A program made the position numbers and the translations under genes. From assembly GCA_013398955.1 (NCBI GenBank), contig VWPU01012176.1, forward strand, positions 47,912 through 111,911: a stretch of DNA of 64,000 nt, written 5' to 3'. Under the pieces are notes generated by a model. The model searched no databases, was not told the DNA's origin, and saw only the letters and a list, made by a program, of their open reading frames with translations. Shown here piece by piece: positions 1-13,000 of this stretch. Position 1 is the stretch's first letter. Every line of letters starts with the position of its first letter. Origin of the DNA: Callaeas wilsoni. Its lineage: Eukaryota; Chordata; Aves; Passeriformes; Callaeidae.

Positions 1-239
1 GCTAAATGAAGTCTAAAATTAATTGGAATTCTCACAGCATCTTCAGGGATAAGGGTTTAACAGTGTGCAGACCTTAAACTGTTTGCACAGTTGTGCCTTA
101 CAAAAAGGATGTGTAATGTTAGCAAATACCTTTGTGTTCCCTTTTACAGAGCAGCTTCTGCTTTCCTGCAGCAGAAGCCTGACAATGGGGACTGCCATCC
201 TTCAGTCTTACAGACTGCACTTCACTGCATCTTTATGAA

Positions 240-324
240 AGTGTGTGTGTGTATGTTGCTCTGTGTGTGTATATATAGAGAGAGAATGGTTTTTTGTGTG
301 TATATATAGAGTACTATATAGTAC
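240..324. repeat. Compound GT/AT/GA microsatellite
   Basis: Two interrupted GT runs are each followed by TATATA and GAGA tracts. The block GTGTGTATATATAGAG occurs twice about 30 bp apart, so the tract looks like a local duplication of a compound microsatellite. It is a likely length-variable marker. No function is inferred. Confidence 0.85.
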
Positions 325-927
325 AGTTGCATTTCAGATTTTTGTTTAGAAAGTAATTCCTTATGCCAAGGAATTCTCTGGCTGAACCCCCACCACCATG
401 ACCATTTCCAGCTCTGATGGGTTTCCCATTCACTGGAGCTCAGTATACAAGTGGATGAAAAGGTGATTTCACAGGCCCACAAGGAAAGTGTATTTCATTT
501 TTAGTGTATGCTAAGGATTGGGCATCGGTATTCAGTTCTGGCTTTCTCCTTCATAATAAAGAAGGATGGAGGCATTTTGCTAACACTGAAGTTTAGTTTC
601 TGCAGAACCTTGGTAGTGTATGAGATGATGGAGCGTCAGATTCTTGGGCAGTATTTTTTGTTGATGTGAATGAGGCTACCCTGAGTTTACAGAGGATCTA
701 GCTGTGTAAATCCTTCAAACTTACAATTTGCTACATCAAGTGATTTCCACTGCTTCATCTCATAAGTCATAAGAAATACTGCTATGATTTTTTTTTCTTG
801 TAACATTTGAAGCCCCGAATACAAACTCATCTTTCACTCTGACACTATACCAGGCAGGTCACCATGTGATTGAAATGTAAAATAATATCATGTAATCAAA
901 ATAAATTTCTTGTGAACCAGTCAGCTA

Positions 928-940
928 CCCCCCCCCCCCC
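928..940. repeat. Poly-C homopolymer, 13 bases
   Basis: An uninterrupted run of 13 C lies in otherwise AT-rich sequence. It is not attached to a recognisable element. Runs like this are prone to sequencing and assembly length errors, so the exact count is uncertain. Confidence 0.9.
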
Positions 941-3640
941 ATCATGTGGACTAACGTAATAGAGCCTGCAGTCATATGACTGTAATTTTGATATGATTCC
1001 AGCGGACATCAAAATTTATTATGTCAAAGTTGTTAAAAGAAAAAATGCTGCAAGGAAGCATAATTACTGACTGTCTTTCTACAGACCATATTAGCTTGCA
1101 TATGACCATTGTCTGTAAATAAAAAATAGGTTTTGATGGATTTTATTAAGAAAAGACTGAATTTCATTTGAGCTTTTCCTATCTTGTGTACATGACAGTC
1201 TTGACAACTGTGTACCGATCGTTATGTTCTTATAACAATCGGGTAAGAGACTGATCAATTGAAGACATAATAAATTAAAGGTTTAATAATGTTGCTTGTC
1301 AAGGTATTACTAGCTAAATAAGATCTGGCTTGTAATTTATCTGGTATATTTATATTAAGTGGGAATTACACTTAGAGATTTGTATAATTGACTTGCTTTG
1401 CAGCTTTTAAAAAAATAGATTAACTTTTAAATTGTGTGTTATTTGCTGTAAATAACAATGATTAGTTTGGTTCAGGCATAGGATGAGGGAACCAACAAAG
1501 TGGAACAAGAACCCTTGTCAGACGAGCAGCACCATCATCTTTTACAGTTTACGTTGGCGGTTAAATTAAGGGTTTTTCTGTTCCCCATAGAGAGTTCTTC
1601 TCTGGGTTTGCAGTAGAGTTGGTGTGTTCTTAGTGATGTACATTTAAGCTTGGCATTATCAGCAGTTTCCTAAAGCAGCTGTACAACACACAATGTTCTT
1701 CTGCATAAGCACTTTGCGGGGAAGGTTACAGAAGCATCCAGAGCCACTCATGAGGAAGCTAACCTTAGGCTAAAGTAAAAGAAGGGCAGAAGTGTTTTTT
1801 TATTGATGATGCACTAACCCACTGGGTTTAAACTATGCCTTCTGGTTGACTACTTGCTTTATTTGAAGCCCGAAACATGAAACTCACTGACCAAACATAA
1901 TAGTAGTCTAGCAATGAGAAAGGTAAATAAAATACATGGAGTTTTTATCCTTCAGTACTTCCGTTGTCCTTGTTGGAGTTGCAGCTAAGGAGCTTTACAC
2001 AATCCGAACAGGTGCTGGTGTTGGAAGAAATTAGAGCAGCGGATGGGGTTTGGTTTTTTCTTTTGGAGAGAAGTCAACTTCTGTTGCAGGTGTAAGTTTT
2101 GAAAAATATGAACACGAAGCAGACTGTGTGTAACTGTACCATCAATTAAGTTGGTTTAATAGCATTTCAACTTGTTGTTAATAAAGCAAACATTTACTAA
2201 TCTTATCTCTTGTAAGCAGGAAGGAAGTTACAGTGCACAGTAATGCACACTGCTGTCAGGAAAAGTGGTTTATAATATCATATGATATAATTTGCAGTGA
2301 AGCAAAACCAGCAAATTGCTATGTGGGAGCACTCTTTATCCTCTTGATTTAACTTCTTTCCCTCCCTTCCCCCTTGCTAGCTTTGTTGTCGTTGTTGTTC
2401 ATTTCCCTAGTTTTCTGCATCCTTAGCATTTCCTTCTGTAATCTGCGTGGATATCAGCAGCCTGGATGTTCCAAGATCATACCACTGAAAAACTGATAAG
2501 ATGGAGGATAAATGGTGTGAACTCTCCTTCCCTTGGGTTTTTTTCTTTGCCTTCTCCCTGGATTGAGCTACTTTGAGGAGCAATCAGCATTAATGTTTAA
2601 TTGTACTCCAAGGAATGCTTTGGTATCATCAAGACTGATAAATGATGGTCTGAAGAATGAGGGCACTTGCTGAAAATTTTGTCTGTCAGTTCTAAAAAGT
2701 TGAATATTACTGATTGATTTTCCTGTCTCACATATCTTCCCCTCTTGACCTTGAATCTTCTTGTACCCATCTCAGTACTGCCCGATGAGAAGAAGGCTCT
2801 TTGCTTTTAAGAGAAGCCTAATTCTTGACTAAATGGAGATTCTTAACATGATGATTAGGTCCCTAAACAAGCAAACTTCCTGGAGCTGTTATATGCTTAG
2901 CAATTCACAAGTCAGCCTGCTAATATTTAAATATACCTAACTTTGGAATTCTGTTAAAAATTAATAGCCAAGAGAGTGCAGGAGGAGTTTGGAGTGCTGG
3001 ATCACAATTGCTGCCGTTTCCCGCTGCTGTTGTGTCAAAGAGAATGAATTGCTGATTAATTCTATAGTTTTGCGTGCAATAGTGAGTTCTGAAAACATTC
3101 CCCACCTCCTTTGTCTGGAAACGATCCCATAGTCTGCTGACATTTGAAAGAATATACAGCTTATCTGTTGTGAAGTCCACTGAAAAATAATTTACTATTC
3201 ACATGTTAAATATAGGGGCAGTTGGTCTTTTTATACTACTGCAGTAATTCTGTGAGGAAAATTTCAATGACGAAAATGAAAAAAAGTTAAAATAGTCATA
3301 ATTTACTGCTTTAGTCTGCAGGGCAGCTGTTTTCTGCCTCCATCTGTATTCTAATAAGTCTTTTAAATGAAGAGATTTATGAGATTATTTTAATTTTGAT
3401 GTCTTTTTAATGCTTCATGCATTTTAAATACAACCTTTTAATAGTTTTTGAGAGTGAAGAATTTAATTTTATTTTATACTGCAGAAATAAATGTATTCTC
3501 AGGAGACCGCACCATTATTACTGCTTTTTAAACTTTTTTTTAAAGCCCACCATGTCTGGCATATACTGCTATAGTATCAACCAGCAGTGCTACACTTAGC
3601 ATCCAATGCAAAGCAGCATTGGAGTTGGAGGCACACTCTG

Positions 3641-4680
3641 GCTAGTAAGGATACTTGAACAAAAAACCGACAAAACTCTGCGTGCTGTGGGCAGCAACCT
3701 GTTCGTAGAGTTGCACAGGATGCTCATGCTGTAAAGGTAGGATTCTGAATTCTCTGAATGCAGCAGAATAGGCGTGGTTGTGCTGTGTTAGGTACCTGCC
3801 TGTCCCCACTGCGTGCTGCTGCTGCAGTGTGTCAAGGCCAAGCCCCAGAGAGGCTGCATGGCTCTGTGGTGGAACAGCCCCAGCCACCTGCCTGGGGCCA
3901 TCTCTCAGCCGTACAGGAGTCTGGTTCTTCCTTAACTTATACAGGACTCCCCTCTGCAAAATCTCGGTGCCTTGTACTTTTGCTTTGGATGCAAGCTGGT
4001 ACAGCAGGCATATTTTGCATAAGAGCAGAATAAAATGTATTAAAAGCTTTAAAGAAGTAGAAGGGAGTGGCAGACTCTTGCCTAATTTTAGCCATCTGAA
4101 AATGAAGTATTAAGCTAGTCATAGATCTTTTCAGAGTGTAGGTAGTGGGCCTTGCTTGGAAGGGCATGGTGCATGTTTTAAATGTGGCTGGGAAATGTAA
4201 AGCAGCTGAAGACTGGCAGCGAGGAGAGTGGTGGGTAACACAGAGGCTGGCAGGGCACAAACAGTGCAATCAGGGGCAGGTCTGTGCTGCTGCCTACATA
4301 GTCCTACCTCTGTAGTCTTAAAAGCAGTAGCAGGAGTGGCTCTGCAGCTGGCACCTGTTCCCGTAGCCCTCAGTATTGTCGTGGTTGGCATGTCTAATTA
4401 CTATATAATAAAATCTATCTTTGTAACAGTGTTTGAGAGAGCCTGTGCTCTTCAGGCTCCATCAGTTCTGTTTGCTGCAGAGGGCACAGGACTTAGCTCC
4501 ACGCCGGTGCCATGCTTAGCTAACTTCTGTGCAGGTACCTGGGGAGTGTGCGAATACAGCACTTGGAGCCACTGTTGCTGTAGTGACTCTCACGAATGCT
4601 CTGCTCTCAGGCATAAGAACTGTTCTTGTCCTCCTGAAATACTTTGGTTGAGATTTGCCTAGGTCCAAGCTGTTAGGCAC
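3641..4680. other. Locally GC-richer noncoding stretch
   Basis: This kilobase is noticeably richer in GC than its flanks and so carries several overlapping open frames of 85-144 codons on both strands. None shows a domain, a signal peptide followed by a plausible mature region, or a consistent frame across the region. The frames on opposite strands overlap one another, as expected from low stop density. It is not CpG-dense enough to be called a CpG island by eye. No gene is called. Confidence 0.6.
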
Positions 4681-7600
4681 ATGAGATGTCAGGGAAGAAC
4701 CCTAAGTATTTTGAAAGAACATCTTCCAAATCACGCTTTCTACCTTACCTTTCAGGAGAAAATTGGATGGGAACTTAGGAGAGCCATTGGTATTTCATAA
4801 TTAAAACAACTTCATTAAGCTCAGGAAACGTTTTATCTGCAACTGTTAAAAGCTCACAGAGGAAAGGAGGAAAGACCATATTTTCTTCCAAAGGGCCTAC
4901 ATGTCTGGCCAGTGTTGAAAATAGCATGAGATAGAAACTTGGCCTGAAGTGATAGACTGGTCTTCTGTGCCATTCTTATGAGTAGTCTTGTCACTGTGAG
5001 ATGATTTAGGTTGGTAAGGCCATAGTGTGCAACTTTACAAGAGTAAAGATCAGCAATGGGAACTCATATTTAAATGAGTAAAATCTGAGAGAAAATTGTA
5101 TTTGCTCTGTGGTCACATTACAGAAATGGAAATTTCCGCATGACTAGCTGCTCACGGCACCTAGAAGTCCTGCTTCACAGGCATCTGTGACAGCAGGTAC
5201 CTGGATCAATCAGTGACACCAAAAATACAAATCATGATGTTTTTATCATGAAATACAACTGCTAAATATCTCAGTCAACTGAATGTCCCTTTTTTGGTAC
5301 TAATTCCTCAGTTGTGGTATTTCAGGCTTCTGAGATTTCTAGAAGGTTAAAACAGAAGGCTTGGAAAAAGTAATCTGGTAATTATCAGAGAAGGAATAAA
5401 ATAGGAAGTGAGTAAAAGCAGGCAAGAGCCAGTATCTATCTTTCCAGCTGGTTCTCCATATTTTGAGCATTTCTGCCTTGATCTGCCTTGTGTTAGTCAG
5501 GCTAAAGCAACAATCTCGTCTGTGCATGCATGTGAAATTTCAACTACCACACTTTAGGTTTGTAATTAAGAAATTAATTAAAATACTGTACAGCTTACTG
5601 CACAGTCTGTCAAGAGAAGGGCAGTTTACAAGATTTTCCACATGTGTGCTATAAATTCAGTGCTACAGATATACAGAATCATATTCACACTGACGTTAAA
5701 TTTCTCCTCCTCCTGCAGAGGAGTATCATGAAAAAGTATTGTGAAGGACTGGTAATAAACTAACTTTCTCAGCAGAAACCAAACCAGTAAGAATGAACTT
5801 TTTAACACGGAAAGACTAAATGTGGAATCTGAGGAGAGAGGAACAAAGAAATGTAAAAAACCAAACCAACAAACAACCCCCAAATTTCTGAATTTGTCTG
5901 CAGTTTCCTGAGGTTACTCATGAGCTGCTGTTAACCTTCTGTTGATGACCCTTCAATTGCAGTATGTTAGGATTCAGAGGTACAAGTCCGAAAGTTGTAA
6001 TTCAGTTTTGTACCATTACTGGATCCAGTGATACCATTGCCAGTTACGTATTGTAACACCTGCAATTTCATTGTCTACAGAATTGAGTTTAAGTTAGCTG
6101 AAGACACTGAAAAAGACACGTTTTTGCAGTTTCCAGGTTGAGACTGGTTTCACTTTGATTAAAATTATTTCCCCCTTTTATGTGTTACCAGGCAAAATAA
6201 TGGAGAAATACTTGAGGTAATACTGCTTAGTAAAGTAGTCTCTCGTAATGTTTAAGGTAACTTTTTGGAGAACAATGTGCATGGAAATATTGGCATAAAA
6301 CTTCACTTCCCATGTTTCCAGTAATGAAGATAAGAAAGAAAGAAGGCAAAAAGAAGATCTGTAAATTAGTACTGAGTGCTATTAGTGAAACTTTCTCTCA
6401 GTTGCCCTGTTAAAACTGTCAGGTGTATGTGCCTGCCTTGAGAGATACAGCCAGAAATCATGCTGCAAAGGCCAGAGAAAAAGCAAAATAAGGTAGTACC
6501 AATAGGAATATTTAAATTAAAAAAAACCCAGAAATTGTGGCAGACAAAATCAGATATTAACCTCTTGTATCTTCTTGTTATCAACAGGAATTGAATTAAA
6601 TTTTGCAGTATAGGGAATTATTGATCTCTTTTTCAAGGAAGCGTCATCAGAGTGTTGAAGCTTTTGTAGATTTCTCAAGAAATGCTAAGCATGTGAATTG
6701 GGATAACCACCTCAAATACAAGGGGGCTCTTACCTTCCCAGTGCATCTCAGTAAGCAACAGAGTTGAATGATGCCACTCCTGGAGACTGCACTGGAGGAA
6801 GCTGATAAATTGTTACAGGAAGGGCATTGGTGTTAAACTGAAATCTGCCGCCTGTGTGGAAGTCAATTAATGGCTGGAATTACTTCTCTTTGTGAGTTAC
6901 AGCAGTGTGCCATAGGGCAGACTTTTACCTTTTGAGTGAAACCGTACTGCAACCAAACACCATCTCTGACTCCCTGAAAATTCCCCCTAGACTGTTTGGA
7001 AATCGTGCTGCTCTCAATACTGCTGCATAAAATGTCCTAAAACAGTCAGGCAAATTTCAACACCCGAGTGGGGGATTCTGTACTTGGTAGCATAGATAAA
7101 CTGGTCTGTTTTTGTTGAAGTGACACTGATGTGTAAGAGGGGAATTGAGAGCTCCTTCTGTGAGGGTGTTCCAGTGGATGCCAGGACACAGGCAGATGCC
7201 AGAATTGGTTTTATTTGATCATTCTTTATTTTTGCTTGAATATTGAGCTTTTGCTGTTCCAGAGTCTATATACTTGCTATTAGAGTTCTGTGTACCACCA
7301 TGATATCTGTCAATATTAAGACATACATAGAAAGAAAAGAAACAATAAAATGCAATATCAGATGTATTAGCATATAGACTGCATAGAAAGTTGAGGGGAA
7401 ATAGGGATCATCCCATCTTTGGGTCCAGAACTCTTGCTTCTTCTCTCACAGGAGAAAGTATAGAAATAGATTAGGAACAGAATCTTGCTTTTTTCCTCAA
7501 ATGCTGGGAAATACAAACTGGCTGAAGTATCTTCATTCTCGCTTGGAACATCTGGGGAAGTCAGAAGGAAGGCTATTATGACACAAGGGCTAACACTGCT

Positions 7601-9954
7601 GCTGATGCATGGTTCTTACTGGATCAATGCCTTGATTGCTGAAGACTGATTATAATTTATTGTTAAATTCATGTACGAAATGCATAATGCAGGAAATGGT
7701 AGAGTATTGTGTGTTTTCTGCAACTTGCAAAGCTCTAAGTGACTTAGCACCTGCCTGCTTCAAGAAACTGCCTTTCCTCCTTTGTCTGGCTTTTAGTTTG
7801 GATCAGTTGGCTGTTTGACTTGCTGTGAGGGGAGGAAAGGTTCAAATGATAAAGTGATCTCTTCAAGGCTCTCTTTATTTTGGAATACTTTTGCCTTCCA
7901 TCAGGGCTCTTACTGACTTAGATGCTTACTCAGTAAGTGGCAAAAGAGAGAGAAGTTGTCAGGAACTGTTTATCGTGTATCTGCTTGCTGTGAATATGAT
8001 TCAAAAGCTCCACTTTGGGTTTGATGAACTTCTTTTTGGAGCTTTTTAAGGCCAAAATACTCCCAAGAAAATCAAATCCCATCCTAGATAATGAAATATA
8101 AATGAACACATTGAACATCAGAAACTTGATAGCTATTTGTGGAACAGTTGAGGGGCCTTTGTTAAGTACTACACTCTTCACTACATTACAAGATGTATTT
8201 ATTTCATTTGCATTTAATAATGCAGTAAAGATGATGCCTGAAACGCTGAAGTACAATGAGGAATTACTAGTGTTCTGCAAGCAAGGTAAAGGCACTATGT
8301 ATGATTGCCCCAGAGTATATGCAAGATATGGAAAATTAAATGAAATAAATAAAAAGTGGCAGATGACTAGGTTCTGGATATTGCTAGGTGAATTTATTAA
8401 TTGCTAATAGAGCACCAAACCATGAATTACTCAGTCATTGCAATTTTTTCAGTTTTATGAATTTCCTCTTAAATACAGGTTTGTTAGGAAGGAATCAAAC
8501 GTCACTGGCCAGTGAATTATACAGAAACAAATTTATACTTGTGAATACTGATTTTCCATAATAAGTTATGACTTTAAAAGGACACTGTCAAGGTATTTTT
8601 CATAGTTTCAGCATGACTTTTTTTGCTGTTGTGTATGATAACCCCTTGTACTCTGGATAAGGAAAACTGTCATATTCATTTCTTCTTTTTGCTTGATCGT
8701 GTGTGACAGAAAATTGTTATTGTTGGTTTTCATACCATACAGTTCCTATATTTCAGTAAAACAAGAGAATATTTTGCTCACTTTAACATATTTATATCAT
8801 TTAGGTTAGAACTACCTACATATGTAACCAGATACAACTACCTTCTGGTCAGCTTAAGCATGTACTGTTTTTGGGAAAGGCTTTCCTTGGGAACCTCAGT
8901 TGTATCTATTGGTCTTAAACACAGTCCTTGTCCTGCTATAATCATGGAGCTGGACAGATGATGTCTGACCTGTCAAAATCAGTTTCGTGCTCTTGATGGC
9001 CTTTGTAAAGTGGTTCCTGTGCTTGTGGATTCTTATCTTGTATTCCACATTTGATCAGTAAAACATACTTTATAATGGTTCAAAACATAAACTAATAAAG
9101 AAAACCAAGAAACAGCTTGTAGCTCCAAGAACTCAAGTGTATGTGAAAGTACTTCCAGTGCCTTTGGTTTCATGTGAAAGGTCGTTTTTACTTTACTGTC
9201 CTGAGAGTAAAATAAAGCTGAGTCTAAAATAAATTTTCTGTATTAGTCTTGGCAGCTTTTTCAAACAATAAATGGATAAGTGTCTCTCCTTGGGGCTAAG
9301 CATGGTAAAACTGGGACCTGGGTACACCTTCAAACTTTTATGTTAATATTTATTTTTTTAGAAATGCATGCAGAAAGCAGTGTCATAGGTCTTGGTGTGC
9401 TGCACTGTATGTTTCTAATACAGGTTTTCATTTAAGCATGATACTGTGTTGGTTGCTTAATATGCAGTGTCATAAAATGCAAGCTTTTCCTTTTGATTCA
9501 GTTTTTCATGCTGTGATCAGGAGGTTAAAAGGTAAAGCAGTTTTAAATATAAAGAAAGGATTTTCTGCTTTTTGTTTCTATATCTGCCTAGTTTTGGGCA
9601 TGATCATGTGTTTCAAATATTGCTTTTTAAGCTACTCAGATGTTTGTAGAAAACACCATTAACAGTGCCTGCTTTAGGTCTTGTCTGGCTGAACTATATG
9701 CAACCAGCTCTTGTCTTTTTCCCTTGTATGTCATATTGTAATGCCAAAATAAGGGTAGAATGCGGTCTTTCCTGCACCATCCAGTCAGTGCCTGCCCTGC
9801 CAACAGTCTGTTCTCTTCTTGCAGCAAAAGGTGTGTTGCTAATCCTGGCCTCCTTTGTCCAGGCTGTACCTGGGCAGCCACAGGGAGCCCTGCCAAGGTG
9901 ATGAGCTGTGAGTTGTTGCCAAGAAGCCCAGCATGTCTCTGGAAACAGACAAGT
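4681..9954. other. Noncoding AT-rich sequence, no gene seen
   Basis: This is single-copy-looking sequence with short open frames only; the longest is about 120 codons at 7930-8295 on the minus strand and has no recognisable domain. I see no CR1 tail, LTR or long tandem repeat. The stretch may be intronic or intergenic; nothing here decides which. Confidence 0.65.
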
Positions 9955-10065
9955 ACTAAAGGCCAAATTTTTAAAGGTGTGAGTTAGGCACCTACAAGCA
10001 CTTGGGGGCACCTCACAGGAGTTGAGAAAAAGGATCCTAAGATACCTAAATAGATAGAGCCTGTC
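9955..10065. repeat. Possible remnant of an ancient amniote repeat
   Basis: The segment contains GGCCAAATTTTTAAAGGTG followed by TTAGGCACCTA and a second GGCACCT, then AGATACCTAAAT. Phrases of this kind (a 'aaatttt' block followed by repeated 'aggcacctaa' blocks) recur in old, diverged interspersed repeats of turtles, crocodilians and birds. I am matching from memory to a general pattern and cannot name the family. A chance resemblance is possible. Confidence 0.3.
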
Positions 10066-13000
10066 TGTAAGATTCTGTCTCCAGATCTTTCATAGCCCAG
10101 ATCAGATCTAGATATGTGACAGAGCCAGAGTGAACCTCTCCCCAGTTTCTGCATGAAACTGAAAAGTTGTTGGATTCACTTCTTCAGGAGAATTAATGTG
10201 TTGTTATAAATTTGTGTATTTAAATGAAGAATAATGTAGCCTGAATTGGAGATTCTATTTGTGTGGGGAATGTGAACAGCTTCAAGATGAGTAGGACTGA
10301 ACTTCAGGAAGTATTATTAGTAACTTAATTTGAGGGTCACATAAAACATCGGGTGGGATCTGTTTCATTAGGGGCATTGCAAATACTTAACAAGGCTGTC
10401 TCTTTACCTTATCTCACTGTTTCTTTTCCTTGAATCTTTCTGAATGGGCTGAATTGCAGTATTACTTGGATTGCCAGTGTGATAAAGCCAAGCTGTATTC
10501 CAACAGCTGTATATGGCATTTCTCCAAGCTAATTTTAGGATGGAGAAATTCCTTTTTCAGCAGTCAGTTCTTTTCCATGATCAACTGAAAAGCTGATGAG
10601 AAAAGGAGAGCTAGTAGGTGTGGAGGGCTGGCACTAGCATGACACAGAAAAGCACAGGGGTTACATGCAGCTCTCAGAGAAGATGTGAATACAATTTTAC
10701 ATGAATGACATAGAAACATGACTTTCAAGACTAGTTAAGTGCTTGTATCTAATTTCATGTAGCACTTTGGGCCTAAACATAATTTTTCATAAGCAAATTG
10801 CATCTGAAATGGCATGAGAACAGGATATTGCAGTGCAGTAATTCATGGCAGAAAGGGGCCATATGATCCTTTTCAGGAATGCCTTCACAGGTTATGTTGC
10901 CTGTGTTAGGAATAACCTGCTAGTCTCTCTGTTGGACACCACCTGAGTGTGTATGGACAGTTGATCTGTCCCTGCACTGTGGAAAACTGCTGTAGACAAT
11001 CTACTGGATGGTTACTCTTGAGGGTTTTTTTGGTTTAAAGAAGGTGGATGTGTTCTGAAGATTTTGTTCTTTGAAGCCTTATCTTACAAAAAAAAGTTTA
11101 ACCAAGTCAGTTTTTTAAAATCACCGTGTTAGTCATCCCAGTGATTATATGAGGAACATTTCAGGAGTGTTTCACATACCATCAGCCCTTGGCTCGTAAT
11201 AACAATGAGGGTGAAGTATTAAAAACTGTGTGCTCATAAAGACAGACATGACTGCACTGTTACATAGAGAGATCATCTCAGTATTTGCTGTTGAATATAT
11301 CTTTGCATTAATTCAGCTCGTTTCTGAGACAACACACTGGAAGAAAACATAATTTGAATTAATTATTTGCGCATATGGCATATGCCTGATGTCAGCTAAT
11401 GCTGCATTAAGGATAGGCATGCTGGGCACACATTAAATAATAGAGTAAATATTTGTATTGTTTATGATAAACTAGTTCCTTATGCAGATCTTCTTTCTTT
11501 GTATCTCAGTAAACATTCCCATTGGGCTTATTTACTGTGATTCATATAGTGCAATATGTTAAGTGTTATAAAAAGTGTGCGTTTAAATCTAAATTCTGCT
11601 GCAAGACCTCACTGTGTTTTCAGAGCAATTGATGGTTTAGTAACACTTTAAAATAACATTGAAACCATTATGGCACCTTATTATTATATGAAATGTCTTG
11701 TTAACATTAATCACAAAGGTTCATTTTGTGTCAGAAATACTTTTATAGAAGTTCCATTGTGATCCAACTGTAATGAAACATACATTTATCTCAATATGTT
11801 TTGAAATATTCATGTCAAGTGATTATTTTAGGAAAGAGAATTAGATGCCTTAAAATTGTGCAGCAGTTGAAGAAAGAAGGATTCTAAAAAAGAAATCACC
11901 CAAAAACTACAACCTCCAAACCAACAACATCCACTAAAAAAAAAAAATGCTAAAATCAAGGACCCTCAGTAAGAAATTTAGGCACAAACCCTTGCCCTAA
12001 TGAACATAAAAATATGAACAAATTCTCTAGTTTTAGAGGATGGGAGAAGGCAAGAGTAGAGGTCTGAAAAGTCCATTAAATTTGGAGAGAAATCTTGATT
12101 TGAGCTTGGTTTGCTACTGTTGATGAGGTCTTTTAGATCTTAAGGAGGTCTAGTACCGGAATGGAGAGGCTGAAACCTAATGGGATGGCATGTGTTTTTC
12201 ACACTTTGTCTGCCCCAGCTGCAGATGGTTATTCCAAAGTGGCATTTAGGTGAGCCTTCCAGTGTTGACTAGCCTGGTGCAATTGTCAGATGCATCCTTT
12301 AGCAGCTGTCCTGTTGCGTCTGATTTGCAGATGCTCGTGCAGGCTGATGTGCTGGGCTCAGAGAAAATGGTCAGGCTGCTTTGCTGTCCTGTCTGAGAAA
12401 GGGCTGATGTTGTGATGTAGGGTTGCTGTATACAGGGACAGTAGCCCTTTGTCAAGGATTTCCCAAGCTAGCAGATATCCAGAAATCTGGTGAGTGACTC
12501 AAACTGAAAGGAGGCAAGTTACTATTACAGGCAAGTGTCTTTCCCTCACATTGGCACGCCAGGTATGCTGGATGGAGCTGATTGGTGGGGATGGGCCACA
12601 CTCTCTGGGCTGCCTGTCCAAGAGTTCTTCCGCAGCCGGGCGGGTGCATATGGCAGGGGCTCAGTCTACCAGCATCTGTTATCTTTGTTGGCAGTGGCTC
12701 TCAGGAAAATAAGCTCAAGAATCCAGGAGAGGCCTTTCCCCTTTTGCGGAAAGATGGTGTGGGAGCTTAAGTTACAAGATAAATTAGTGGATGTGTTTGT
12801 GTCTCTTGCTCTCCTGAAGATCACGATACTGTGTGTGAATGTTGATGTGAACTCTGGTATAATCACGCCTTCACCACTCCCTCTTATTTCTGTATGTATA
12901 TTTTCAAATGTGTAATATTTTACAATGTGTTTATCAGAAAATGCTGCCTGACAGAACATGTGTCTAGAGACTGAGACAAAATACCAGAAATGACAATTCC

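Larger units (their letters stand above)
1..3640. other. Noncoding AT-rich sequence, no gene seen
   Basis: Stop codons are frequent in all six frames and the longest open frames are under 90 codons with no recognisable protein. I see no mobile element that I can name. Small features inside it are a compound GT/AT/GA microsatellite (240-324), a run of 13 C (928-940), a short imperfect hairpin (1215-1242) and a 14-bp AT-rich palindrome (2275-2288). Base use is AT-rich and CpG-poor, as in vertebrate intergenic or intronic DNA. Confidence 0.7.

Noticed and set aside
1215..1242. 11-bp imperfect hairpin CCGATCGTTAT / ATAACAATCGG
   Set aside because: One mismatch and short; within chance expectation and without context.
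2275..2288. 14-bp palindrome ATATCATATGATAT
   Set aside because: AT-rich palindromes of this size are common in AT-rich DNA; no element or target duplication surrounds it.
4228..4662. 144-codon plus-strand open frame in GC-richer sequence
   Set aside because: Cys-rich and Ala-rich without order, overlapped by open frames on the other strand, with no domain or splice context.
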